Shown in pieces: positions 1-12,080 of a DNA stretch of 64,000 nt. This stretch comes from Terebella lapidaria (lineage: Eukaryota > Annelida > Polychaeta > Terebellida > Terebellidae): positions 33,029,950 to 33,093,949 of the forward strand of contig OX424569.1 of assembly GCA_949152475.1 (NCBI GenBank), written 5' to 3'. Made by a program: the position numbers and the translations under genes. The notes below the pieces were generated by a model that did not search any database, was not told the DNA's origin, and saw only the letters and a list, made by a program, of their open reading frames with translations. The first letter of the stretch is position 1. Each line of letters starts with the position of its first letter.

Positions 1-75
1 TCAGGCAAAAGAATTAAGACACAGCAAGCCCGTTGAAAAAAATACCTGAGCAAAGGTATTTGTCAACCCCTAGAA

Positions 76-162
76 ATGTCAGATGTGTCTAAGAGACTGA
101 TGGTTAAAGATGTACCACTGCCAATGGATGAAGATGGTGATGACTACGACTTTGTGGGATAA
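76..162 (+). CDS. Possible 3'-terminal exon of an unrecognised gene
   Basis: An open frame ends in the acidic tail MDEDGDDYDFVG followed by TAA at 160-162. The same frame has a stop at 34-36, so any exon must begin after that point, and no acceptor stands out. The composition (KRLMVKDVPLPMDEDGDDYDFVG) looks like a real protein C-terminus, not translated repeat. The gene body would lie left of the window. I do not recognise the family. Confidence 0.3.
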   Translation: MSDVSKRLMVKDVPLPMDEDGDDYDFVG

Positions 163-569
163 GATGTCACATCATCGTCCATTCAAAGATATTTATGCTG
201 GTTGAAGGCGAATTTTTTAACAGTTTAATGTTCATTAGATATAGTATCACATTCATCGATAGAGCCTTCATATATATACTATCAGTGTTTATATGAAAAA
301 CCGAAATGAGCTGGATACCATACACCAGAGCCTATGTAACTGTTTGGGATGTTGACCTGTATGTGCACATATATTATTCATGCATATACAGCTACATTTT
401 ACTACTGGATGGTATGTCAATGCTTGCAGATACCGATTATGATAATGCTTTATTCACAAAGGCCAACGGGCCCATATGCGTAGAAACATCACAAATAATG
501 GTATTTATCACGAGTAATTTCAGCGTTATATATAAAGGCAGCTAAACTTCTGATACATTCATCTTTTAG
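163..569. other. Unassigned AT-rich sequence
   Basis: No supported gene is seen. It could be 3' UTR of the upstream exon. The short ORF at 306-545 has no recognisable domain and atypical composition. Confidence 0.4.
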
Positions 570-845
570 TGTGAATAGTGTGTTCAATAAGTTTCGGTGT
601 TGGTATTTCCTTGTATTATTTTGTTTACTCATTAAGTTTCTTTCTTTTTCTTTTTTCTTTTTTTTTTCTTTTTGTCTAAATTGCTATTAGTTATTATTTC
701 TATATTTCTCGGGGGGCAGTAGGAAGACAGTCAGGATTGACTATACTGTCCCGTCGCATACCACAACCGCTTCATATATTTTATATTTGTCCGTGTGTTG
801 AAATTTTTTGTGTTATGCGAGAATAAACTACTACTACTACTACTC
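570..845 (+). mobile_element. 3' tail of a non-LTR retrotransposon (LINE) remnant
   Basis: A pyrimidine-rich stretch is followed by a GC-richer block (about 709-770), then AATAAA near 822 and a terminal (ACT)n microsatellite at about 828-845. A 3' UTR ending in a short tandem repeat is typical of CR1/RTE/L2-type LINEs. No coding part is present, so the copy is severely 5'-truncated. It could instead be the 3' UTR of the gene that ends at 162. Confidence 0.45.
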
Positions 846-1310
846 TTTCTTGTGTGACATGCTAAATTGAAAGCATGCTACTGTGCTACAGTTTGGTACA
901 ATGAATTTGTTTAGGTATTTCTGACTTAAATTATTATATACATGTAGTGGTCAAATTAGGACAAAATGACATTCATCTTCTATTAAATTGATATCAATTA
1001 CTGATTTACAATACTGGCAAAAGCGTGCATCTTGTTTTGTTGTGCCTGTTCTTCTCTATGCCAAGTTTATGAGTTGAACATCGAAATCTGGCCACAGATA
1101 TTATGTGTTTCCAATATACAAATTATTGAACAAATACTTTTCTAGAGTCAGTTCTGTTTTGTAATCTCGGTAGTAGTTTGACTTTTTACAGACAATTTTG
1201 AATACCAATTTTGTGTGCAAAATCTATTACCCTCTGCCGAAATGTATTCACAAATAGTTCTGTATTCTTTATAAATACCACACACCCCCAAACCCGTGAG
1301 ACAACATCAT

Positions 1311-2540
1311 GCGAACATCAGTTACCTAGTTTTTACATCCGCTTCCCTCGTAAACTTTCAATATATTATACATTGCATTTTTTGTCCTTTTCACATCTCC
1401 ATTTTGGACAATACTGAGCCAGAATTTGATACATTTCACATTGTATATGTATACCGATTATGCGTTTTCCAGACATATTTTATACCCGAACATCAGTTAC
1501 CTAGTTTTTACATCCGTTTCCCTCGTAAACTTTCAATATATTATACATTGCATTTTTTGTCCTTTTCACATCTCCATTTTGGACAATACTGAGCCAGAAT
1601 TTGATACATTTCACATTGTATATGTATACCGATTATGCGTTTTCCAGACATATTTTATACCCGAACATCAGTTACCTAGTTTTTACATCCGTTTCCCTCG
1701 TAAACTTTCAATATATTATACATTGCATTTTTTGTCCTTTTCACATCTCCATTTTGGACAATACTGAGCCAGAATTTGATACATTTCACATTGTATATGT
1801 ATACCGATTATGCGTTTTCCAGACATATTTTATACCCGAACATCAGTTACCTAGTTTTTACATCCGTTTCCCTCGTAAACTTTCAATATATTATACATTG
1901 CATTTTTTGTCCTTTTCACATCTCCATTTTGGACAATACTGAGCCAGAATTTGATACATTTCACATTGTATATGTATACCGATTATGCGTTTTCCAGACA
2001 TATTTTATACCCGAACATCAGTTACCTAGTTTTTACATCCGTTTCCCTCGTAAACTTTCAATATATTATACATTGCATTTTTTGTCCTTTTCACATCTCC
2101 ATTTTGGACAATACTGAGCCAGAATTTGATACATTTCACATTGTATATGTATACCGATTATGCGTTTTCCAGACATATTTTATACCCGAACATCAGTTAC
2201 CTAGTTTTTACATCCGTTTCCCTCGTAAACTTTCAATATATTATACATTGCATTTTTTGTCCTTTTCACATCTCCATTTTGGACAATACTGAGCCAGAAT
2301 TTGATACATTTCACATTGTATATGTATACCGATTATGCGTTTTCCAGACATATTTTATACCCGAACATCAGTTACCTAGTTTTTACATCCGTTTCCCTCG
2401 TAAACTTTCAATATATTATACATTGCATTTTTTGTCCTTTTCACATCTCCATTTTGGACAATACTGAGCCAGAATTTGATACATTTCACATTGTATATGT
2501 ATACCGATTATGCGTTTTCCAGACATATTTTATACCCACC
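1311..2540 (+). repeat. 175-bp tandem repeat, about 7 near-identical copies
   Basis: Units starting GAACATCAGTTACCTAG recur every 175 bp (compare 1426, 1601, 1776, 1951, 2126 and 2301). The first copy has a few differences (for example CGCTTCCCTCG in place of CGTTTCCCTCG); the later ones look identical. Since 175 is not a multiple of 3, the repeated 113-codon ORFs run through three frames and are artefacts of the repeat, not genes. Confidence 0.95.
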
Positions 2541-2867
2541 CGTACTACTAGACTAAGCACCTCGTGTACTTGGAGAGGAGAGGGAGAAGGGGAGGTGGCT
2601 AGATGCTCAACATATATGCATTTAATCAATTTTACAGTGTCATGTACAGTGTATGTATATAATCCTTCCAATGCTAAACACCACGTAGAATTTTGGCTTG
2701 CATAGGCTTATCCGAGAGATAAAAAGTAATGAAAAGTAATAATGACTAACCTACTAATATTTGTAACCCCCAACCCCCCACCCCCCACCCAAGAAACAGA
2801 AATCAAAAGTAATCACAACACATACACAATTTTCACGGTGAAATAGTTCAGCAGAGCTATCAACAAA
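2541..2867. other. Unassigned sequence
   Basis: AT-rich with a C-rich run near 2769-2790. No gene or structured repeat is recognised. Confidence 0.4.
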
Positions 2868-3342
2868 CCGTTCGAAATTACTCGCATGACCGTTCGAAAT
2901 TATCCGCCTGTCATTTATGAGCGTTCGAAATTGACCACATTTAAGTTTTCTATTCTACTTGATTCGGGCTCGTTTTAAGGAATATGCATCAATCAAGCAG
3001 CATAACGTGATTTACTTTAGCTATGTCTAGGTACACGTTCAATTTAACGGACTCATCAAACGTTTGCACACACTAATAACGATATTACATATTAATGACA
3101 TGTGTACTGCTTCTCGCCATTCAAAAATAAATAATGAATAATCATTAAAACTCCCGATGTGCTTCAAAAGCATTCCACAGGTCAGTAAAGTTTCACCGAG
3201 GTGGTAAATATAAATTTTGTGACATGAACATCAGACAAATATACTTTTCATGTACTTTAATATGTGGACCGTTCAAAATAGATCGCCAACCGTTCGAAAT
3301 TGACCATCAACCGTTCGAAATTGATCACCAAGCCCGTTCGAA
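2868..3342 (+). repeat. Two clusters of an 11-bp word built on TTCGAA
   Basis: The word CCGTTCGAAAT, with small variants, occurs about seven times in the same orientation: three between 2868 and 2935 and four between 3269 and 3342, spaced about 20-30 bp. Roughly 330 bp of unique AT-rich sequence separates the clusters. The core TTCGAA is palindromic. The pairing of clusters suggests the two sub-terminal regions of one small element, but no terminal inverted repeat was found. Confidence 0.7.
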
Positions 3343-6300
3343 ATTATTTTACCGCGCCACCGCTTATCCACAGTGGATATAGCAGTTTGATAAGACGAAG
3401 CAATGTATAGGAATCATCTTTTCCTGAATGATCTAGCAGTGGACCTCACATTCTCCAGCCTAGATCTCTCAACGTTATCTAGGGTGGAGAAGGCCACTGT
3501 TGGAGATAATCTTCTCGCATTACTATCCTCGTTTGATTAGTTCATAAGATGTTTTTTTATTACAAAGTCGGCAAATTTTATTATAAAAAAATGATTAAGT
3601 AATTACGACGCCCGCCGTGACCGTGCTCAGATGCGAGGCCCTTGCATCCTACGTAGCGGGCGTCAAACGTTACAGAAGTTTGGAAACGTAGCATTGATTT
3701 GGAACAATCAGATTCCTATTGAAATTGCCTTATTTATCAATGATAATTCAGACAATCATGTTTCAGACACATCGTAATAAGAAAACAATTCTAGTACACA
3801 CACAACCATTACATTCATCGCACTTGTCATTTTGAATACTAAGTATGCCAGTATCATTGGTGTGACATTGTAAAGCATTTGTGAATCATAACGTGCCTGG
3901 CAGTATATATGTAGATTCGATCATCCTTACAGGAAATTTTGACTGTATTTTTTCTTGTTGATGCATCGTCGTTTTGCTATGAACCGTATATATATATCGG
4001 TTCATATGTAACAGCATGGACGTAAAAGAGACGTCCATGGATACAGGCACAAGAAAAGGACCTGGATCTCAATTTTTTTGCTCCCAGACAATATGATCAT
4101 AGAAATGATCAGCAAATAAATGTGCATCTAGATATACGCCATGCGGGATGTTCTGGATGATGAAAATCTAGCTCAGTTTTGAGGAGTGTATATAAGTCTG
4201 TAATTTGGTAGAAAAAAATTTGCCGTTTGACTCCCAGGTGAAGGGTGCCAAGTTGGTATACATGGTATAAAACGATACCATTTAGCATCACACAAATATC
4301 AACAAAAACAGTGTAAGCGAGTTCGAAAAATCGGAGTATATCTGTTATCTTGAGTGACGTAATATTTTATAGTCAGGTGGCAAGGCCCGTCATTATCTTC
4401 GTTCAACTTGAAAATGCATGGTCCAAACGTCTGGAAAGAACGGTGGCCCTATGCTGCCAAGTAGTTGAACCAGTCCACCAACTTTGAATAACAGGAGTTT
4501 CTGCCGAGTTTGTGAACCACTACGTTTTTAGCACGGGTGGAAACGTTTTTTTTTTTTTCAATGCAAGCTGACTTCCTGATCACCATACATGTATGCCTCT
4601 ATCATTTACAATGTTCAGGGCTATATCAAATCCAGATAATCATATACTGATTTTATTCCATATTCAACACAACATAATATCATATCCCATATCACCTATC
4701 CGCATGTTCGGTTTTGATAATTGTATGCAACTACTAGTATTACCAGTTTTCCTGTTGTGACGTCACGAATATAAATGATATTCGATGGGGGCATAGACGT
4801 TTCATTTCATTTCTCATACAGAAAAACTTGACCGTGTGTTCTTTCTTGTTGATGCATCCTCGTTTTGCTCAATTTTTTTCAAACAAACTTGTACATGTAT
4901 CAGGCATTTGAACATTTTGTGAGGTCAACTTCAATGTCAATAATATATTAAATCATGAATACCACGATGTCTGGATATGTACTTACTTGAAATATGTGCA
5001 AGAGTTCTTTCTCCAATATTGACCCCAATAACCAAATTATATATCTCTGCTAATTGATATATTGGCATTTAATCTATTGCCGTTTCTGGCCAAATGAGAA
5101 AACAAACACACACACACGACGGGAACACATGTCGATTTTGATTCCACGGAACAGGGCAACTTATGAGCATACCCGTTGTACTAGTATTCATTACACGGTT
5201 CATTGTTTGAAATAACGATTGGTTCACCTTGAAAAAGTAACAATGGAGGTTCACCAAATAGGCATCAGATCAAATATGTATGTACGGAACAATCCATGAC
5301 CTGGACCAGATGCAGGACGGCAAACCACACCCTAGCCCCTGGCCAGATTATACCCATTCACGTCCGCAATAGCTACTTGGAGTATAGTGAGTTCATAAAA
5401 TGGGCTTATTTCTTTACGGTGTCCAGGAATAACAAATATCCACATCGTGCTCAGTGATAACGTAGAACATATAAACAACCGGGGATAAATCAATTTAAAA
5501 TATCGTAAAACATGCACATAGAAACTAATTCAGTTTCATAATCACGAATAAATCAGGCTGTTTCTGTGTTTTTACACCCACCCCAAAACAAATACGACAT
5601 TTGCTTGGTTTTTTTTTCATCCTGAAATACTTCAATTCTGTACGATACAAGGTGGGCTTCCGTAAGATAATGTTGTTCAAATTTCTTTGGCTACATGACA
5701 TATGAACCGTGTAGACACATTCTGACATCCCAACCCTCGTGTCCCGAGGATATTTTTACACATTATTGAATGCTAAGTAAATGATTCACTGACTATGTGC
5801 TCGCCTATTTGACCTCTACGGTGAACAACACGTTTAATATAGAAATAATTATTATTTAATATCCTATCCAATTATGGCCTCATAGAGAAAAAGTAAACAG
5901 CGAACACTACGAATTTGTATATGTACATAGAGCGATTTTCACGCGCATGCAACCGCCAGCTCTCACACTTGCGACTCCCTCCCACCCCTACAGCCCATTC
6001 ACCCTTTGCTGTTCCCATAAAAATATCTCCCATTCTGGGCCGGGAAATGGGAGGAAGGGGCGGGTGGAGGGGCGAATCCCAGGTCAAATTCTGTGACAGT
6101 GACCCGTGTATCATTATACTTTCGCCTCTATATATATATGGCGTTTGGGATGTGATCAGGACATTTATAGTTGGAGAGTGCGTCGAGTGGAAATTGCAAA
6201 AAAAAAATGCATTGGCAATACGTTTTTGGATTGACGATATATGTTATCTCTATTTGGGTTTCAGGAGTAAAGGGTGAGTAATACCAACAAAAACGAAATA

Positions 6301-6562
6301 ATCTATACATATTTCGGTGGTAAAAGTCGTGCATGCCTGATCTAAAACAACTATATAGTTTTATATTTTTATCCGATTACATAATGATATCACACGTACC
6401 AGGCCTGAAATAGTGGAGAAAACTTATCGAGAACAGCTTCTTATATATATATAAAGCTTAATAGTTTATTTGGTGTAACGAACAGTCTAAAAACTTTTGT
6501 ATTATTAGTTATCATTTGATATACAAACTATGACTATGTGTTTGCAGACACAGCGCAGGACA
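3343..6562. other. Intergenic region upstream of the receptor gene
   Basis: No supported gene. It holds a 9-bp-arm inverted repeat (GACGCCCGC at about 3607, GCGGGCGTC at about 3655), a small hairpin (CATGGACGT and its complement, about 4014-4038), a direct repeat of CTTGTTGATGCATC at about 3954 and 4847, and one member of a dispersed repeat at 4155-4345. An upstream receptor exon with a signal peptide could lie here but is not identifiable. Confidence 0.4.
4155..4345 (+). repeat. Dispersed repeat, copy 1 (partner near 54985)
   Basis: The stretch around TTGCCGTTTG, followed by CCAAGTT, GATAC, ATTTAGCATC and GAAAAATC, recurs in the same order and spacing at about 54985-55115 with moderate divergence. 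This is an old interspersed repeat of unknown class. Confidence 0.55.
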
Positions 6563-6563
6563 T

Positions 6564-6630
6564 AGTTCATGCTCCGAACGTGGGATAATACGGGGGGTTT
6601 ACAATGTATGCCACGTTCGGAGCATGAACT
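6564..6630. mobile_element. Small hairpin element flanked by a 10-bp direct repeat
   Basis: Twenty-base arms (AGTTCATGCTCCGAACGTGG at 6564 and its exact complement at 6611-6630) enclose a 27-bp loop. CGCAGGACAT occurs at 6554-6563 and again at 6632-6641, like a target-site duplication. It lies just upstream of the first recognised receptor exon. Confidence 0.75.
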
Positions 6631-6720
6631 ACGCAGGACATGAAATTATGAACGTACATGTATATTGATCAAGAATCAAAAATAATCACAGATGCTCAAT
6701 GAACCATTTTGTCGTTTTAG

Positions 6721-9700
6721 CAGGATTGACAATTATCACAGATTTGGATGACCTGACAGTCTTACATGATTCAATTACGGAATCCATAGATCGAGCAGCT
6801 AATCCAGACGTCTTGTTCGATATCCTTACACCCCACGTACTTGGGAAAATGAATCTCACAACACAAACGCGTGGCGACTCACTTCTCCTGCTGCAATGTG
6901 ACAGTGAAAATCTTCAACTGGAGGTAGATTCTCCCTGTCTGTGCTATGATGACGTAGATGTGACGTCACTTTCGCCATGTCCGAGTGAAGTCGAACGAAG
7001 ACGAGCGAAGCTGACCGGGGCAGTGATGGAACAGGGGCTGTGGAGTGATCTCATCATTTTCGTGGGTCAGTCAGTGTCTATGATTCACGGAATGTTTGAA
7101 GTTGTGTTCGTTCATGTAATACTAACAGCCTAGGTCACATATATGCCATTTACCATTTTAAATGTCACCTTTCTCTAGCTGCTGTACGGTAATATTCTTG
7201 TATAAATATCAGGTCCTGGAAAAGTTCAAGTTAGCCCTAGACTATTTCATCGGCAAATCTGCAAGAAAAATTTCGATGAGTGGAAATCTTTTTCCTCAAC
7301 CCATTTAAACAATGGAAATTTGCAAATCAATATTTCCAGATGATTCACGACTATTTGGGACAGAATTAGAAGTTATGAGTATCATGGAGCGAGGCGTGGT
7401 ATACAGTAGACACACTTGTCGAGACTTGACTCCAGAGGTACTCTCGGACGGGGTGAGCAGGTACTCTGGGCTTGGTGACCGTGTCAACGTCGTACTGGAC
7501 TGTGAGGGTCAATCCATTGTCACATTTCTGAATCAGGTGCTGACAGTTTTTCGTGGGTAATTAAAGAAATGAAAATCAATAGTGTACACTTATGATATCA
7601 GTGTTCACATCTTCCTCTTCGGTTTCAGATCTGATATACCAAGTTATATTCAGGATATATTTATGATATTGCAGCTCTACAAAGATGTGCTGGATTTTGG
7701 TCATGATTTGGAAAACGTGCGATTCAACTGGTTGCTACAGAATCGTGACTCTCAATTAGACAAAACAGTTCAGAACTTGATGAGAGATGGGGACAACTTA
7801 GCAGTAATACAGAGTGTGGCTGGAGCACGAATACTAAGCCATTCATTGGAGGTTTGTAGGCACTGGTCGTTTTACAGTAGGACCCGTAAAATAGATTAAA
7901 TATGCAAGGGTGAAAGTTCTCGTTATCCGAGGATTTGTTACATGATCATGTATTGTCAAAAAATATTTTTTGAAAATGCTTATTTTTAAATGCTAATTTT
8001 TAAATGCTGCAGACATCGTCGATACCTGAACAGATCGAAAAACTTGAATCAGTACTTCACGATAGAGAACTCAGAGATTTTTTTTATCTCATAAATGTTA
8101 TAGGAATGGATCAGCACCGGGACCCGAACCATGATTCAGTTTTCAATTGAGAGTTGTGGAAATTTTTGCGACCAGCCTGGAAGCCTCAAACACGTCGATA
8201 CTTTCTCCGACGTTGAAGCAGTATTGGCGGTGACTTCTCCTATTTTGCCAGCGGAGTTCGATCACTTTCATGGACGTCACCTTATTATTGCTGGCGGCGG
8301 TGACGTACGTCGCCTAGTATACATCATTTGGAACTGCAAAAAAAAAACCGGAAAGAATAAAAAAAAGCGTTGCTAATTAGTTGGCACTCCGGAATCAATC
8401 CAGCTCTTGTAAGGTCGAATAGGCGTTTAACATACAGGCGAATAACTTGTAAAATAGGCGGATGATTAAATATCGAATGATTGGCAATGAATGTGGTGTT
8501 GATAGTGCGTTGATACACACACTCGCTTTCAGTATTACCCCTTCCACGAGGCGCGGAGTACACCAGGGGGAACAGTTCACGTCGGTATTGATGTGGAAGT
8601 TGTGAAATTACTGGCCGAAGTGTTCAATTTTAGGTACAGTATTCAGTCATACTTTACAAACAGAACACCCATATGCAATCAGTAACGTTATATATAAGAC
8701 ACTCACATCATAGTGTTTCTGCTAATTATAACGTTAAGAGACCTTTGCTTACAAAGTATCTAGACGCCCGACTGGAATATTGAAAAATAAGCGTATCAAT
8801 TGGTTTTATGTTTTCAATTTTAAGCTACACGATTGTGCCTCCTATAGACGATAAATACGGAAGTCTTGAGCCTGATGGCTCTTGGAATGGAATGGTCGGG
8901 ATGGTACAGAGAAGGGCAAGTATCATACTAGTAATATTAATACATTACACAGTTTGTAAATCTCAAAAGGACAAAAATTTCAATTTCCTACATGTATGAT
9001 TTCAAGTGAATTATTTCAATATGTATGATAGCAGTTAGCCAATAGCCATAATCAATTACAATTAATTGCAATTATATGGTCATTTTGGCAATTGTGAATG
9101 TATACATTTTGAGCTACAGCCTACAAAACGTTTTTTTTTTCTGTCGTGAAAAATATTATCGGACCAAAAAATAGACAGTCGATCATTAGAGGATGTTGAA
9201 AGGACTGATTTAAAATTTGATAAAGAAGCTATTATGCCTTATTAAACTAATTATCAATACCTTATAACTACCATAACATTTTCTGGTTTCCTCTTGTATA
9301 TTTGTTGTTATTCTTGTAAGTTATTTGATGTTTGAATTTTTGGCGAAGTAGGAGGCTGATTTGGCGATAGGAGGAATCTCAATCAGTGACGCCCGCCAGC
9401 AGGCAATAGACTTCACATTTCCCCACTACAGAGAAGCCGGCGATATGATGATCAGATTATCTGCCTTTAGGTGGTCTTTCTTCTACGGAATGCTGAGCCT
9501 TGGAACTCGCGCCAGCCTTGTTTGTCTACCGTTCGTGGTGGCCCTCTGTTTTATGCTAATTAAGAGGGTTTCCGGTGTGTGGCTAAAGGGCGAAGCTAAA
9601 AACGTATCATTTGGGAGCACTGTCGTCAACTGCTATGGGATACTATTTATACATGGTATGAAGTTGTTCATTTTTCAGTTTGTGTCACGATTTTAAATTA

Positions 9701-11592
9701 CAACTTCGAGAAGCGATATGATGCTGCGTTTTGTGCTCAAAAACACACTGAAAATATTTGTATAAAAATATTTGTTTATACAAATATTTTGTATGCGTGC
9801 ATTTAGCTTATCCTGGGTCACGGACGAACAAAGTAGCATTTCTACATGATAGCTTTTGTGTTGACATACATATAAAGATAATCTACAAATGAGACTATAC
9901 ACTTCCAGCCAGCGCAGGACCACAAGGCACTGCGTCCGCGCGGATCATTCTCTTCTTTTACTGGATGACTGTGGTGATATTGACATCAACTTACGCCGGG
10001 TTTCTAACAGCGTCACTCGCGGTCAGAAAAGTCAAAATGCCTTTCACATCTCTGGAAGAAATACATGGAAATGATGATTATCAACTATTGAATGATGTTG
10101 GGTCAGTTTATGAAACACTGTTCAAGGTAATATTTATTTGGAATTATTTACATATCTGTTTTCAGACGAAGCCAAAAATATTCGAGCTAAATTTAACCCA
10201 CACATAACAGTATTCATAATATATTCTTTACAATATATGAATAATGAACCTATTTGATTTGTAAAATAACAACAGGTACCCTCTGAACTTTCCAGGAAGC
10301 GACTTCCGGTGTTTACAAGGAATTGTGGGAGAAAACAGATAATTCAGAGTCGGGAAGAATAGTTACCTTCATTGAGGGAACAACTAAACTGCAGAATGAA
10401 CCGGGTTGGATATATGCCACAGATCGAACTCTGTTACTGGGTCAAAGGCACCAAGCCCAGGATTGTAACCTGGTTCTAATCGGAGAAGAATATTTTCCCT
10501 CTGGTCTGGGCATTGGCCTCAGGAAAGGCTCGCCTTATAAGAGACATTTCGACCGAGTGTAAGTTGCTCTATATGGAATTGTGAAATATATATGATAATA
10601 ATGTAATAAAGTTTTCGAATTACTTATATGTTGGAGTTGAATTACATAACTACGGTGCCCCTCAGGTGACATTCCGAAAATATTCATTAATCCGTGCCCA
10701 CGAATTAACAAATCGTGCGCATGGTTTACCAATCTGTGCGCACAATTCAACAATTCGTGGCCACGAATGAACAATCCGTGGGCATGAGTTACTATTTCGT
10801 GCACACGAAATACTAATTTGTGTGCACAAAATACTAATTCGTGCCTACGAATTGGTAAATCATGCCCACGATCGATTAGTTATACAAAACCGTGGCCACA
10901 AAATACTAATTCGTGGGCACGAATTGTTAAATCGTGCCCACGAATTGTTCAATCGTGCCCATGGATAAGTCAAGGTAATCCGTTGGCACGATTTACCAAT
11001 TCGTGCTCACGATTCACCAATTCGTGCGCTCGAATTAGTATTTTGTGTCCACGAATTAGTATTTCGTGGTCACAAATTAGTATTTCGTGGCCACAAATTA
11101 GTATTTCGTGCGCACGAATTGTTAAATCGTGCGCACGGATTAATGAATATTTTCGGTATGTCACCTCAGGGGCTCCGTACATATCAGAGTTAATTATTTT
11201 CCTTATTTAATATAGTTTGTTAATATATTAAAATATATCATTTTAATGTCACACAAACATGTTCCGATAAATGTAACTATATCCATGTACGTATGTTGAT
11301 TTTTTTCAGTATTCAACACGCACTGGAGATGGGCTTAGGACATTACTGGGCAAGAAAACATACGTTTCAAGATGTTTGCTCCGACATTACCGAGGGTTCA
11401 GCTACTAGTATTACTGAAACTATAACGTTGGAGGACGCATTCTACATATTTGTTGCATTAGCTGTTGGCATGGCAACAGCAAGTACTGCTTTCTTCTGGG
11501 AACTATTGTGGAAACCATTGGAAAAAGATGTGGATTTGTTGAAACAACAGATTATTAAAAAGGCTAGATCTAGATCGTTTTTCGGGTTTTGA
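6721..11592 (+). CDS. Ionotropic glutamate receptor / IR-like ligand-gated channel
   Basis: Ligand-gated cation channel subunit of the plasma membrane. Exons in consistent phase: 6721-7065, 7340-7556, 7629-7851, 8013-8051, 8104-8304, 8533-8633, 8825-8915, 9352-9655, 9909-10126, 10296-10558, 11310-11592 (TGA), about 761 codons. The first four or five form a poorly conserved amino-terminal domain. S1 follows (LIIAGGGDYYPF, then EADLAIGGISISDARQQAI, keeping the Arg expected to bind the ligand alpha-carboxyl). M1 is near LVCLPFVVALCFMLI, the pore helix near FGSTVVNCYG, M3 near TSTYAGFLTASLAV, S2 contains GWIYATDRTLLL with an acidic ligand contact, and M4 is near FYIFVALAVGMATAS. The SYTANLAAF hallmark is altered, suggesting a divergent or IR-type subunit. 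The start is unsure: an upstream signal-peptide exon is likely, although ATG at 6699 is also open. The 8915/9352 intron uses a GC donor and the 8051/8104 intron is only 52 bp. Confidence 0.88.
10651..11179. mobile_element. Foldback element made of palindromic GTGSSCAC words, in a receptor intron
   Basis: The ends are inverted repeats of about 50 bp (ACGGTGCCCCTCAGGTGACA at 10652 against its near-complement ending near 11179) and share ATATTCATTAATCCGTGC. Both outer edges read TA, which fits a TA target duplication. The interior is about 25 copies of a word of the type TCGTGSSCACGAATT, itself a near-perfect palindrome, spaced about 16-20 bp. It sits between exons 10296-10558 and 11310-11592 of the receptor gene. 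It has no coding capacity; ORFs on both strands here are translated repeat. Confidence 0.85.
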
Positions 11593-12080
11593 CAAAGATG
11601 AAATGTACATGTCATTTTTTTTTCTGAATACTATAGTGGTTCTTGGTATTCAAATGTGACGAAACTGTGTTGGAAAAAATATGTTGGTTTGGAGAACATA
11701 ACTAACAAGTGTGTTATAATTTAGAGAAAAAAATGTTGGTGTATGTTGTTAAAAGACCATTAGTATATACACTTTCATATACGTACCTAACTTGTTTAAA
11801 GTGTGTTTGTCATAGACATTTTGGAAGGTTGTTATTTTTGTGTGTATTTTATAGGCCAGCAACGATATATTTCTTCTCAATAACGTATGTATAAATCGTT
11901 TGTATTTAACGTTGTAACGTTACATAATTTGTTCATGTTGAGTTTGAAAAAGAAATGAATAATTTAGTGTATGTAATCCCGAAAGATGAGCGTGAAATCT
12001 TGATAAGTACATCTATATATTCATGCTACGTGGACCTTTCAGCCCGATTACTGATTTCAAGAGTTACAATAAAGTCAGCA
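11593..12080 (+). other. 3' UTR / downstream of the receptor gene
   Basis: AT-rich sequence following the receptor stop codon. No coding signal. Part is probably the 3' UTR, but no clear polyadenylation site could be fixed. Confidence 0.4.

Noticed and set aside
1296..2705. Series of 98-134-codon ORFs repeating the same peptide
   Set aside because: They are produced by a 175-bp tandem repeat whose length shifts the frame each unit; there is no coding constraint.
7312..7342. ATG at 7312 as the receptor start
   Set aside because: The splice from 7065 to 7340 joins in phase 1 and gives a continuous amino-terminal domain, so this ATG lies in the intron.
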